NCBI GenBank assembly: GCA_030145325.1
Contig: JAQYVW010000010.1
Coordinates: forward strand, 1-63,027
Direction of reading: 5' to 3'
Length of the DNA: 63,027 nucleotides
Origin: Desulfurivibrionaceae bacterium
Lineage (GTDB): Bacteria > Desulfobacterota > Desulfobulbia > Desulfobulbales > UBA5123
Every line of letters begins with the position of its first letter. Positions within the stretch are counted from its first letter, which is position 1. The notes under the pieces are model-generated. The model was not told the origin of the DNA and searched no databases. It was given only the letters and a program-made list of their open reading frames with translations. This document shows, piece after piece, positions 29,101 through 38,592 of this stretch. The translations under genes and the position numbers were made by a program.

Positions 29101-32100
29101 GCGTTCCTGTTGCCACAGCAACACCGTCATCACCATAGAAGCGATAGTAAAGACCATTATTGTCGGTATAGTTGAGGTTCATGCTTGTGCTATAGAGTTT
29201 TCCGTCGGTATAGGAGGTGTCACCACCATCAACTTCGACAAGAGCAACCTTTTCACCAGCATCCAGATAATCACCGTCATCATTCTTGTCCACCCAGACC
29301 TGTAAAGTCACCGGCGGATTATCATCGGCATCGACATAATTTATCCGGAATTCAAAACTTGCCCCATCCGCACCGATATCGGGATTGACACCATCGCTGC
29401 TGTAATTCGTTTCCCCTGTCCAGGAAAGCGCCGGTGCACTATTGATACCTGTTATGACCTCATCGGACCCCATGTCGTAACCAGCGCCGCTATAACGAAA
29501 ATCACCATCTATATCGTCATCAGGAGCGCCAGTGGCCGTGCCCATATCCACTACCGGCGAATCAACCTCCAGGTGATAATCCCCGGAAGTGATGGGCGCA
29601 AGGGTATAGCTGGTGGCTGAAACAAACATCGGGTCAACATTGAGGTTATTATTCCCTTCATAGCCGGTCTGGCCGATATCGGAATAACTAGCTGTGACGG
29701 CCGTACCGCTGATCTCATCGGTGACGGAGGAGACGGCCTTATTTCCCCACATAATGGTGTTAGTTAAGGTTGCAACAGCACTGTCTACCGCACAGATACC
29801 TCCACCAAGGCCGAGCACCGCGCTATTGCCACTGAAGGTGCTATTAAAAATAGTTGCGTTGACGGAGGCACCATTCAAGTAAAATCCGCCCCCGTTTATT
29901 TCGGTAGCTTTATTGCCGGTTACCAGGCAATTTGTGAAAGTAACCGGCACCGTCGCGGTGGCATAAACGCCACCGCCCCAATTCGTGACGGAATTCCCGG
30001 CGATCACACATCTGTCCAGAGTGGGTGTCCAGGCGCCGTCACCTTCCAAATAAATTCCCCCACCATAACCACCAGCGATATTGGACAAAATTGAGGTATC
30101 GGAAATAGTAAAGACGTTGTTGGTGGTGCCGTTGTCAAACAAGAGCCCCCCGCCCCTAGCTCCTTCATTATGGTCAAAGGTGCAACCGGAGACAGTCAAC
30201 GGATTCACGTCAACCGCATACAGACCACCACCGTAAGATGTTCCCCCAGAGTTGATATTATAAGAAACGGTGCTATCGGTGATTGAGGCTACAAAGGTAG
30301 CCCCGACATTCTTCAGATACAGACCTGCGCCATACGCCGTTGCGGTACTGTTCTTTATTTCCGAACCTGCAGAGATTGAAAGCTGAATATCACTGGTAGC
30401 AACGGCAGCGTTGGCATAAATACCACCGCCTTCGTGTGTCGCAGTATTGCCGTCAAAAGTTGAATTAACCATGGTAAACGAAGAGGTGGCCCCACCGGTG
30501 CCGTCATAAAGATAAAAACCACCGCCATCTGCGGCGCTATTCCCTGCCACCGTGCAACCACTCATCACCACCGTACCGCCCTGCTCCATGAAGATAGCGC
30601 CACCGTTTCGACCAGCACTATTATTAGAAAACGTCGAATCAGTAATGGTTACAACAGAGGAGGAGGTGGTGGTCAGATACAGCCCCGCAGCGTCGTAAGT
30701 GGTGCTGTTGCTGTCAATAACACAATTATTGATGGTCGGTGATGACTCACTGATATAGATGCCGGCCCCGTAAAACCCCCAGGTTCTGGCGCCATTTTGG
30801 ATCTTCAAACCATCCAGCACCGTATCCGCACCATTAATCAAGCTAAACACCGGGGTATTGCCACCACCATCACTACCATCGATAATGGCCATGGTTGGGC
30901 CGTTAATGGCGCGGATAGTCAGATCCTTGCCATCAATGGTAATATTTTCTGTACAGGTTCCATCAGCCACCAAAATGGTATCGCCGTCACTGGCGGCAGT
31001 AATGGCTGTTTGCAGACTTTCTCCGGGGCAGGTGACGGTAACAGCGTCCACCAGAAGGGTGACGATACTGTCATTGGCCGGGGTGCCGGTAGCATCAACG
31101 GTGCCATCCGAAGCATAAAAACGGTAGTTAATCAAACCATCACCTACCGCATCGATATCCACGTCCTTGCTGTACAGCTTACCATCGGAGTAATCGGTAT
31201 CACCAGCGTTATCCGCAACCATGTCAATCTTCTCGCCGACATCCTCATAATCATCGTCGTCGTTCAAATCCACCCACACCTGCATGGAGGTCGGAACATT
31301 ATTATCTACGTCAAGGTATTGGATCTTAAAGGTGAAAGTTTCGCCATCGATACCGGTATCAGGATCAACACCATCCCGGACATAATTTTCGGCATTGGTC
31401 CAGGAGAGCAAGGGAGCGCTATTGAATTCATTAACGGTGAGGGTTCGATCAGCGGTGGGAGTACCGGTGGCAGGGGTACTCTCAGAATCCTCGGCCGCAA
31501 AGTTGTAGATCAAGGCGCCATCGCCAGCATAGGCAAGGGCGGTGGTGGTGGTAAAGATTTTACCATCGGTGTAGTCTTCATCGGCTCCATTCGCTTCGGT
31601 GAGGGAGATCTCTTCTCCACCCACATCCCCGCAAGTACCGCTGTCATCCTTATCCACACAGACCTGAATTAAAGAAGGGGCCAGATTAGAGGCATCGGTG
31701 TACTCAACCCGGAAGGTAAAATCACTGCCGCCAACCGCAGTATTGGGACTAACACCATCGGAGGTATAGCCATCCTCGCCGGTCCAATCAAGGGTTGGGG
31801 CAATCTTGCTAACGGTGATGGTTTGCGTGGTTAGGGTAACTGGATCGCCGGTGGCATCGGCATTTTTATCGGCGGCATAAAACTTATAATGTAATTCGCC
31901 GTCACCGGCATACAAAACCGACTGGATTTTTTTATACAACTTGCCGTCGGAACAGTTTCTGTCGCCGGAATCAACTTCCAGCATGTCGTATTTTTCATCG
32001 GCTTCATAGGTACCGCTGTCATCCTCATCCATCCAGAGCTGGATTGTCGCCGGCAGGTCATAGTTAGCATCGGTATAATTAACCCTAAAATAAAAACTGG

Positions 32101-34387
32101 TGCCGGAAACACCGCTTTCCGGATCCACCCCGTCAACGGTATAATTTGCTTCACCGGTCCAGGCCAAAACCGGTGCGGTCTGCGGTGCCGGCGGGGTCCG
32201 GTGGTAGATCTGATACGAACCATGGCAAACATGACATAGATTCCCACTGGACGTGGCGTTCCAATACGTCCCCTCACTATCAGCCAAGGTGGTGGCGGAA
32301 GGATCGCTGACCCCATCCTTGTGATACCACATCTCCATACCGGCACCCTTATCAATCAAATTGCCGGTCCGAATCATGCCCAGCTGCGAAGAACCATGGA
32401 CGTTATGACAGGAGATACAGCTGATATTACTGTTCTTGTAATCATCGGGGGGATCTCGCCAATCGGCTGAAAACTGAATGCCAAAGCTGGTGGCGTTCAA
32501 GTGGTATTCATGGGCATTGATCGGCGCTGTCAGGCTTCGCCCGGCATCCGGCGATTCACCAAGATCGTCGCGGAAACTAGTTCCGTAATCATTACCGGTA
32601 AGCAAATATTTTTCCGGCATATGACAACCGCTGCTGGAAAAACAGAGCCGGTAATTTTCCTCAACAGGCGGCACCGAGGCTTGATTCAGCGGTAAGTTTA
32701 TCGGATTCTCACCACCAACCAGATTAAGCCGGTAACTTGCCTGATACTCATCGGAATCACAACCGTCACTGCAATCAAACGACCTGGCATTGCCATCGAT
32801 ATGGCTGGTGGAGGGATCATGACAATCAATACACTCCTTGCCAGCTCCGGCAGTCAAGCCACCGCTGGCCGGATAATCTTCCGTGCTCGGCAGGCCATGA
32901 CCGGTTTTATAAAAACCCCATCCTGGGGTGGCGCCGCTATTATCGTAGATGTAAGCTGGGGATACCGCATCTTCATCACCGATCACATTGGGGGCAGCAA
33001 TGGCTTGAATCACCGAAGGATTTTCGCCGTGGCAGGTGGCGCACCATTTTTCTTTACCGGCCCGCAGGGTGACATCGTCAGACTCGTAGATACCATCCGC
33101 CCAGTTGGCCTTGGCTCCCACGACGGGATCATCAACCCCGTCATAGGTGCCGTTCTTGCTGTGGCAGGTATCACAGACATCGGTCTCGGCAAGGTTGAAA
33201 TTGCCATCAGCGTTACCGTCAACGCCTGACTTAAAATAGGGAATTTTGGTTATATCATGGCAATCTGCGCAATAGATCCCCGGCCCTTTGGCATCATCAC
33301 TATCCGTTTCGGTATGGGTGGAATGGCTGTGGCTGGTACCGGTGCCTTCACTGGCCGTAGCGCCCGCAGCATAGGGTGAGGTCATATCTGGATCAAAATT
33401 AGTGCCGGTATCATGACCATGGCAGGTCACACACGGCTTACCGCCGCCATGCCCAAACCCGGCGTTGTGATCATGACACTGAATACAATAAACGCCCGCC
33501 TTGCCATCAAGATTTTCATGCAGTTGCTGACTGCCGGTGCCATCGTTGCGAAAATGGGTAACTTGGGTATGACAAACCTCACAAACCCCATCACGGGTGG
33601 CATCGCCATCGGCAAAGGAGTTGGCGCCGGTCTTATCATAGAACTTCACTGTTTTGGTACCACTGTTAGGGGTCTCGATCTCATCGCGAATCAACTTGCC
33701 ATAGTAGATAGCCATGGTGCTGCCCGCAGTGAGGTTCGAATTGATGGGACCGGTGACGGTGAGGGTATCGGCGGTGTTGCTAACAATTTTATAATTAAAG
33801 CTTAAGTATGTACCATTGACAGCGAACGAGGTAAATGCGCTGCTGGTATTGGGAACCACCAGATAACCAACCCATTGGTCTTCGGTCCAACCGGCGCCGC
33901 TTACGGTCACAGTGGTGGTATCGATGGCAGCCACGGTGCCGGTAGCAAGAGCACAAGCATTGTTAAATGTCCAACCCCAAGTAACCTGGCTATAATACCG
34001 CGCCTGCTCATTATAATGGGGAAAATGGCAGGTTCGGCACTCCACCGTACTGGCAGGCATAACAGGTAAAAACCTGTCATCGGTGTTTAAGGTGGGCCAA
34101 GTGTAGTTTAGACTGTTTGTGGCCAGGCTGGAATGATTCTTGACAAAAGTAGCATCGGTATCATTATGGCAACTCCAACACAACCTGTTCCAGGGGGTAT
34201 CATCGATATCCGACGGGGCAGTTTCCCAATCAATGAGTACTGATTCATCGTAGTGACAACTCCAGCAGGTGATATTATTGGTGGAGTTATGGGGATAATC
34301 CAGGTTGCGCTCGTCAGCGCCAACCATGCCCGCACAGAAGAGCAGGCCGGTGATGGCGACCAATACTTTTAGGAGTATAGATTTCAT
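26183..34387 (-). CDS. Giant secreted multiheme protein with Ca-loop repeats and beta-helix blocks (copy A)
   Basis: The product is 2734 aa, starting at 34387 with AAGGGA 8 bases upstream and a Sec signal peptide ending MVGA. Residues about 35-735 hold twelve CxxCH c-type heme motifs (for example CWSCH, CRTCH, CEVCH, CVTCH) and one CX5CH (CFSSSGCH). Next come eight copies of a roughly 100-residue domain: three before, four after a first beta-helix block (about 1115-1645), and one after a second block (about 2165-2605). The domain reads WTGE-x-NY-x2-DGVDPD, then VWVDKNDDGDY and GDT-x-YTDGKLY; the Asp-rich loop resembles a calcium site. The helix blocks carry GGGIY and FSNN repeats as in chlamydial Pmp proteins. 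Family knowledge: CxxCH hemes are attached after Sec export. A role in surface electron transfer is inferred. Confidence 0.88.
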   Translation of the reverse strand: MKSILLKVLVAITGLLFCAGMVGADERNLDYPHNSTNNITCWSCHYDESVLIDWETAPSDIDDTPWNRLCWSCHNDTDATFVKNHSSLATNSLNYTWPTLNTDDRFLPVMPASTVECRTCHFPHYNEQARYYSQVTWGWTFNNACALATGTVAAIDTTTVTVSGAGWTEDQWVGYLVVPNTSSAFTSFAVNGTYLSFNYKIVSNTADTLTVTGPINSNLTAGSTMAIYYGKLIRDEIETPNSGTKTVKFYDKTGANSFADGDATRDGVCEVCHTQVTHFRNDGTGSQQLHENLDGKAGVYCIQCHDHNAGFGHGGGKPCVTCHGHDTGTNFDPDMTSPYAAGATASEGTGTSHSHSTHTETDSDDAKGPGIYCADCHDITKIPYFKSGVDGNADGNFNLAETDVCDTCHSKNGTYDGVDDPVVGAKANWADGIYESDDVTLRAGKEKWCATCHGENPSVIQAIAAPNVIGDEDAVSPAYIYDNSGATPGWGFYKTGHGLPSTEDYPASGGLTAGAGKECIDCHDPSTSHIDGNARSFDCSDGCDSDEYQASYRLNLVGGENPINLPLNQASVPPVEENYRLCFSSSGCHMPEKYLLTGNDYGTSFRDDLGESPDAGRSLTAPINAHEYHLNATSFGIQFSADWRDPPDDYKNSNISCISCHNVHGSSQLGMIRTGNLIDKGAGMEMWYHKDGVSDPSATTLADSEGTYWNATSSGNLCHVCHGSYQIYHRTPPAPQTAPVLAWTGEANYTVDGVDPESGVSGTSFYFRVNYTDANYDLPATIQLWMDEDDSGTYEADEKYDMLEVDSGDRNCSDGKLYKKIQSVLYAGDGELHYKFYAADKNADATGDPVTLTTQTITVSKIAPTLDWTGEDGYTSDGVSPNTAVGGSDFTFRVEYTDASNLAPSLIQVCVDKDDSGTCGDVGGEEISLTEANGADEDYTDGKIFTTTTALAYAGDGALIYNFAAEDSESTPATGTPTADRTLTVNEFNSAPLLSWTNAENYVRDGVDPDTGIDGETFTFKIQYLDVDNNVPTSMQVWVDLNDDDDYEDVGEKIDMVADNAGDTDYSDGKLYSKDVDIDAVGDGLINYRFYASDGTVDATGTPANDSIVTLLVDAVTVTCPGESLQTAITAASDGDTILVADGTCTENITIDGKDLTIRAINGPTMAIIDGSDGGGNTPVFSLINGADTVLDGLKIQNGARTWGFYGAGIYISESSPTINNCVIDSNSTTYDAAGLYLTTTSSSVVTITDSTFSNNSAGRNGGAIFMEQGGTVVMSGCTVAGNSAADGGGFYLYDGTGGATSSFTMVNSTFDGNTATHEGGGIYANAAVATSDIQLSISAGSEIKNSTATAYGAGLYLKNVGATFVASITDSTVSYNINSGGTSYGGGLYAVDVNPLTVSGCTFDHNEGARGGGLLFDNGTTNNVFTISDTSILSNIAGGYGGGIYLEGDGAWTPTLDRCVIAGNSVTNWGGGVYATATVPVTFTNCLVTGNKATEINGGGFYLNGASVNATIFNSTFSGNSAVLGLGGGICAVDSAVATLTNTIMWGNKAVSSVTDEISGTAVTASYSDIGQTGYEGNNNLNVDPMFVSATSYTLAPITSGDYHLEVDSPVVDMGTATGAPDDDIDGDFRYSGAGYDMGSDEVITGINSAPALSWTGETNYSSDGVNPDIGADGASFEFRINYVDADDNPPVTLQVWVDKNDDGDYLDAGEKVALVEVDGGDTSYTDGKLYSTSMNLNYTDNNGLYYRFYGDDGVAVATGTPVANHTLLVNDAPTLSWLADAGYDGTDGANPDSDLSGSNFVFKIKYTDANNNPPSSIQVWIDKNDDADFADAGEMITMGEVDPNDTTYTDGKDYSKTVALDKVGVVASTVLEYRFYASDGGEAVDGAAIGDPTSPTANTVTVTNNVPVLAWVGDSGVFDADGVDPDSAEAGSSYEFRVKYTDVDNEAPSSIQVWVDKNDDTDYLDTDEKVNLVEVEVDTDYTDGKLYHTDPDITLSTIGDINYTFTATDSLDTATGTPTGDATVAVTIANAAPVLDWTGEANYTTDGVDPDSDYGGLTFTFRVKYTDADNNPPDTIEVWVDQDDPADGYDADEKITMTEVDAGDTTYTDGKLYSADVAVPYVAAGTVPYRFYAKDSLLKEATGNNPVVGSQTVTVLDAITVCASGCTATTIQGGITAASDGDTVLVAEGTYSENVTFPTDTKGVTVKAMGSMDATLINGTASDKPVVKFTNTNPGITAVLDGFTLTNQYTGGWSSRGIEIGSSSTPTIQNCNITENYPAALLGSGIYISGASAGAIVNNTSISNNTTGKGTVYCTLGTLTMTDCHIDNNTATQENAGLYLKGSDTTSATITGGSIDGNVATIGPGIYIIDGADLDFTGGSISRNKATASNTNGGGIFANSASGTVLNLSKMKISANYSQKYGAGLYLAAGVTTTMTNCIVSGNATLADSWRYGGGIYNLGALAIDSCTFSGNYGGTGGGLYSTTATTVISSIFYGNSSAGTGVDISGALITVDYSDVDGGWGGTGSNNITVPPLSYSYDPGFVDLRQATAGVPTIHGDFHLTSGVDCINSAADDVAYPGATTEDIDDDVRPDSTDWDMGADEFYAGADFTPILTWTEEANYLSDGVDPDSGAAGSFVFRVWYSDTDNNAPTTIQVWIDRNDDGDYLDADEKVDMVADDGGDTVYSDGKIYTKTLTLSYLGDGILHYNFYAVEADGTATGIATRDKLVTVTAP

Positions 34388-34402
34388 GGAGATCATCCCT
34401 TC

Positions 34403-35143
34403 TCAGTTTTCCGCTTTTACTTTCTTAGCGTTTGCCGCCAACCGTTCCCTGGCAACTCTCGCCATCAGACTTTTGGGGAAATAGTGCAAAATTTTGTCAT
34501 AGCCCTCTTTCGCAGCGGCAATCTTACCCAACCGATATCTGGCCTCAGTCCGCCAAAACAGAGCCAACGGCGACGAAGGCGCGCCGTTTTTCTTATTGAC
34601 CACCGTCTCTAAATACTGGCTGGCAAGACGATCAAGCTCCGCCCACTGCCCCAGCCGATAAAGCCCCTTCAGCACCTGATGGGAGACAACCACCCGCATC
34701 TTTGATTGCGGGTAGCGGCGGTTAAAGTCCGCATACAAGCGTAAGGCCTCTTCTTTTTGTGGCGGCTGCACATCCAGCATCATGGTTTCCAACAAATGCC
34801 AATAACTCTCTTGCGCCAACGGCACATCGGGACATTGCTTAATAATCTGCTGATACAAGACGATTTTTTTCGCCGCCTCCGCTGCTCCCCGCCCCCCGCC
34901 AATCTTGTAAATATCATTGAAGAGCTTGCTGGCCAGACGCTGTTGGGCAGCCTTACTCAAGACCACCCCTTCGGCGGCTGTGGCCTTGAGAGAAACGCTA
35001 TTACCGTCTCCCGCCCTTGCAACAAGGGGCAAGAGAAGCAAGATAAAAGTCAACAAAAACAGGCAACGATTAGCCTTCAAGACATACCCCTTTTTGACCA
35101 TCGCACCACCAGAGAACATCATCACACCCGCCTCAAAACTCAT
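34403..35143 (-). CDS. Secreted TPR-like protein, unique to operon copy A
   Basis: The product is 246 aa with a signal peptide (FLLTFILLLLPLVARA, then GDGN). The rest is helical with tetratricopeptide-like pairs: FNDIYKIGGGRGAAEAAKKI, LRLYADFNRRYPQSKM and AKEGYDKILHYFPKSLMARV, reminiscent of BamD/YbgF-type repeats. The start at 35143 overlaps the NHL stop codon (ATGA, 35140-35143), indicating coupling; an internal ATG at 35101 would give a tighter signal peptide. The giant protein gene starts 15 bp downstream. Operon copy B has no equivalent. It may assist assembly or secretion of the large products. That is inference from position only. Confidence 0.8.
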   Translation of the reverse strand: MSFEAGVMMFSGGAMVKKGYVLKANRCLFLLTFILLLLPLVARAGDGNSVSLKATAAEGVVLSKAAQQRLASKLFNDIYKIGGGRGAAEAAKKIVLYQQIIKQCPDVPLAQESYWHLLETMMLDVQPPQKEEALRLYADFNRRYPQSKMRVVVSHQVLKGLYRLGQWAELDRLASQYLETVVNKKNGAPSSPLALFWRTEARYRLGKIAAAKEGYDKILHYFPKSLMARVARERLAANAKKVKAEN

Positions 35144-38100
35144 TTCCCGGCCCAGAAATCATCCGGGCCGCTGTCCGTCCAACCGCGAGCAGTGCCGATA
35201 AAACGAATGACAGGATCAACCCCCACCAGAGGACCAGTGCCGCCCCGAGCACCACCTACGCCAAAGGCGCCCAACTGGTCAACTAAGAAGGTAACCTTAC
35301 CAGCGCCATAGTTGATGGGTTTGACAATTTGGTTCACCGGCACCACGGTGGCAACGCCAGGCTGCAAACCGGCAATATCAGCCGCATAACAGATCACCAC
35401 TAGCCCGGACTCAAAATCACCCACCGCAACTTTGCCAGGATCGAACTTGACGGTGACGTATGCCTTATGAATATCAGCATTAATAATGGCTTCGCCGCTG
35501 GCGGTATTGGTTAAGGCCAAGTCCACAATCTCCGAACAGGTTATAAGGCCCAGCCCAGCCGCTTGCGGATCAACCTCCTTCATCACCAGGGTGGCATTGG
35601 CCAAAATATCGCCACCCACCCCGCCAGCAGGCAGGGCAACCGCCGAATTCCCCGAAGCAGAGGTGACCATGGCCACGCTGCCACGATGGGGAGAAGCAAT
35701 GCTGGTTTCTTCCGGGGTATTCAAGCCCAGCAGATACTCATACCCGAAGGTGGCAAAATAACCGCTGTTTGCAGATCTTGCCGCGCCGGTATCGCCACGC
35801 ACAAAGATATTCGCCGCTTCGCCAACCTCAGGAGCAGGAACCGTGTAGGAATAAACAGAACCTCCGCCGGACGAAAGCAGAGAACCGGTAACCTCAGCAG
35901 CAGAGTCTGAGGTGCCGGAAAAGGCCTGCACTTCTCCGGCCGAACCGTTAAAGGCCGGAGAAGCGGTAATGGAGAACGTGACCTCGGGAGAGGCGCCATC
36001 GTCGATGACGGCAAGTCTGGTCACCACATGTAGAGAAATATCCTTGCCAGTATCTCCGGCCACCCCATCAACCACGCCCTCATTCTCAGCCAAGTTATAG
36101 ATAGAGTCAGCCCGCATGGCCGCAAGGCGGTATGGCCCGCCACCGGCAGCAAAATCATCAAAGGCAAGAGAATAGGCGCCGCTTACCGCATCGGCTAGAA
36201 CCTGCACCGGATTACCATGACTATCGTTAACAACCGCATTGTCCGCCCGGAGCAGCACCACCTTAGTTCCGGCCCCGGCCGGAAGCACCGATCCAGAAAT
36301 AACTGCCGAACTGCCGATGACATCCAAAGATACATTGAGAGGCGCACTTAAATCATTGGTACTGACGATAACCGGAACATAACCATCCTTTTGCACCGCA
36401 AAGGCATAAGTCGCGCCAGTATCCGCCAGTGTCGGCAGGAGAGCAGTGCCATCCGCACCGGCAACCGCTTCGCAACCCTGATCATGGACAGCGGTGACCA
36501 CTGCGTCCGGCAAGGAAGAAGCGCCATCATCCACCGAGACAACCAGTTGCCGCATGGGCATGATCACCTGCGGACCGGCAATAACCGTATCCAAGCCAGC
36601 TGCGGCCAGCACCAAGTCGTCTATCTGCGCCTGCACCTGAAAAGCGGTGACGGCGGCAATTCCGGGAGTCAGAGTGAGACTGTTGGTGGCTGCAGTAGAA
36701 CTACCCAAGGAGCCAAAAGCCGGGGCGTCAAGAACCTGACCATCCTCAGCGAGCAATGTCCAACTGAAATCACCACTGGCGCCGGTTACGGCATAGGCAA
36801 CACTGCCGCTGGTATCCTCGATATTCGCAAACATCGGCGCAATGCGCATGGGCACCCGGACGTTGAAGGTGTCCGGGGCCAATCCCGCATCATAACGATC
36901 CTGAACCTTTACTGTATACACCCCAGCGCCGTTGGCAAACAACGGATCCACAGGCACCGAAAAGGTATTGCCAGTGGCGTAATACCACCAGATCATATTC
37001 CCCTCAGCATCGAATACAAACCAATTAAACACCCCGGAGGAGCCTCCGGTGGCTTGAAAAACTTCTTCTCCGGCATCAGCAAGAATAGGATAAGTAGAGG
37101 CATCATCGGCAAGATAATTATCTGCTTTGATAATCTTGACGACAACATCAGGGTCAAGTTCAAAAACCGCTTGCACGGTATGATCAGAACTTACCGAAGC
37201 AAAGGAATAACTGTTATCAACCACCTGCGCCCAGACCGAAACACCATCGACCAACAGATCCACCAGTTTATAACCCGACTGGGGAGTCGCCGTGACAATC
37301 TGCTCGGAGCCAGAGGCCACCTGGGCTCCCCCGGAAAAAACAACATCGCCGTTATCATCTTCCGAGGCAGCAAAAAAGAAAGAGTCTGGAGGAACAAAAT
37401 CCGCAGCCACCGCATGATCAGCAACCACAATCAGATCCAGGGTCTGCGAGATAACCGCTTCAACCACACCATCCACCGTGGCCTGGGCAAGATGGTAGCC
37501 ATCGTCTGGAACCAGGGAAAAGGAGATTTTTTCACCCTGCTCGGCGTTGATGCTGCCAGACGGAGTGATAACGCCACCCGCTCCGGCAACAGCCGTGACG
37601 ATATGGCTTGCCCCGGTACCAAAAACATCAACCACCCCACCCGACAAAGAGGCCACGTAAAGACGCCCGGTATTCCGACTTACCGTCAGCCCCACCGGGG
37701 TGCGGAGAGGATTGGCAACATCTTGGAGATAACCGAGGTGACTACCACTGCCATCGTAGACCTGGACGAGATTACTCAGGGTCTCAGTGACATAAATCCG
37801 GCCAAGACTATCAACGGCAACCTGGGTGGGTCTCTTCAACAGACCTTGGGCCTTGCGCTCATCAAGAGTACTGTCAAGCAAAGGTAAGCCAAAACTTGCT
37901 GTGAAGCTGCCGCTCAGATCAAAAACCTGTACCCGCCCGGCCTCGGATACCTCCACCAACGGACGGTCAACCACTACTACTTGCCGGGTTAGCTCATTGA
38001 CGGCAACCCCCAAGGGAGAATGGAACAGGCCATCAGTGCTCCCGGAACCACCAAAGGTAAACTGCAAGGTGCCACCAGAACTATATACGGCGACTAAGTC

Positions 38101-38541
38101 GGCATTACTATCCACCACATAGACAGAGCCAAAATCATCAACCGCGATGCTTGTCGGCTTGCCTATTTCGCCATCGCCACTACCGAGGGCAAACAAAAAA
38201 CTCAAATCAGGCCCGAAGACCAGCACATTATCGGCGTCATCATTACCAACATAAACCCTACCGTTGCCATCCACCGCCACACTGATCGGCTTGGCCAAAT
38301 CGGTTATTTGCCCCAAAACACTGCCGGTGCTGCGATAAACGGTAACCGTGTCATGCACGGAATCCGCCACATAGACATTATCAACCCGGTCGAGAGCTAC
38401 AGCCACCGGCGATCCAGCCGCAATGGCACGTAACCACGCCAAAGACGGCATGGTCGCCGCACGAGAAACCCCACTCCCCACCCACAACGAGCAAAAAAAC
38501 ACGACAGCAAACATCAGGAACAATCCTGCTTTATTCTTCAT
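35140..38541 (-). CDS. Secreted six-bladed NHL propeller protein with repeat-rich C-terminus (copy A)
   Basis: The product is 1133 aa. Start 38541 (MKNKAGLF) matches the copy B start; a longer frame from 38583 adds 14 residues. After the signal peptide (ending SRA) six NHL blades cover about 30-320: SPVAVALDRVDNVYVAD, KPISVAVDGNGRVYVGN, KPTSIAVDDFGSVYVVD, SPLGVAVNELTRQVVVVD, RPTQVAVDSLGRIYVTE and TPVGLTVSRNTGRLYVAS. Two InlB-type B-repeat-like segments follow (AGGVITPSGSINAEQGEKI; TPQSGYKLVDLLVDG), then Ig-like and carboxypeptidase-regulatory-like segments, ending in GWTDSGPDDFWAGK. There are no heme motifs. NHL propellers usually bind proteins or polymers. I recall NHL genes beside some Geobacter extracellular cytochrome genes but cannot check it. 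It lies 51 bp after the cytochrome and overlaps the TPR gene. Confidence 0.87.
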   Translation of the reverse strand: MKNKAGLFLMFAVVFFCSLWVGSGVSRAATMPSLAWLRAIAAGSPVAVALDRVDNVYVADSVHDTVTVYRSTGSVLGQITDLAKPISVAVDGNGRVYVGNDDADNVLVFGPDLSFLFALGSGDGEIGKPTSIAVDDFGSVYVVDSNADLVAVYSSGGTLQFTFGGSGSTDGLFHSPLGVAVNELTRQVVVVDRPLVEVSEAGRVQVFDLSGSFTASFGLPLLDSTLDERKAQGLLKRPTQVAVDSLGRIYVTETLSNLVQVYDGSGSHLGYLQDVANPLRTPVGLTVSRNTGRLYVASLSGGVVDVFGTGASHIVTAVAGAGGVITPSGSINAEQGEKISFSLVPDDGYHLAQATVDGVVEAVISQTLDLIVVADHAVAADFVPPDSFFFAASEDDNGDVVFSGGAQVASGSEQIVTATPQSGYKLVDLLVDGVSVWAQVVDNSYSFASVSSDHTVQAVFELDPDVVVKIIKADNYLADDASTYPILADAGEEVFQATGGSSGVFNWFVFDAEGNMIWWYYATGNTFSVPVDPLFANGAGVYTVKVQDRYDAGLAPDTFNVRVPMRIAPMFANIEDTSGSVAYAVTGASGDFSWTLLAEDGQVLDAPAFGSLGSSTAATNSLTLTPGIAAVTAFQVQAQIDDLVLAAAGLDTVIAGPQVIMPMRQLVVSVDDGASSLPDAVVTAVHDQGCEAVAGADGTALLPTLADTGATYAFAVQKDGYVPVIVSTNDLSAPLNVSLDVIGSSAVISGSVLPAGAGTKVVLLRADNAVVNDSHGNPVQVLADAVSGAYSLAFDDFAAGGGPYRLAAMRADSIYNLAENEGVVDGVAGDTGKDISLHVVTRLAVIDDGASPEVTFSITASPAFNGSAGEVQAFSGTSDSAAEVTGSLLSSGGGSVYSYTVPAPEVGEAANIFVRGDTGAARSANSGYFATFGYEYLLGLNTPEETSIASPHRGSVAMVTSASGNSAVALPAGGVGGDILANATLVMKEVDPQAAGLGLITCSEIVDLALTNTASGEAIINADIHKAYVTVKFDPGKVAVGDFESGLVVICYAADIAGLQPGVATVVPVNQIVKPINYGAGKVTFLVDQLGAFGVGGARGGTGPLVGVDPVIRFIGTARGWTDSGPDDFWAGK

Positions 38542-38592
38542 GCCCTTCGCCTCTTTTTTATCCAAACCCAAAAACACCCGCAAAGCTCAGCC

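Noticed and set aside
26300-31900. Recurrent short DNA repeats resembling a CRISPR or minisatellite array
   Set aside because: The repeats are degenerate, in frame and spaced about 300 bases apart. They encode the Asp-loop domains of the giant protein.
36391-37887. Plus-strand open frame of 498 codons over the NHL gene A
   Set aside because: It is antisense to a well-supported gene with a matching paralogue. The product is rich in His, Arg and Gln, typical of shadow frames.
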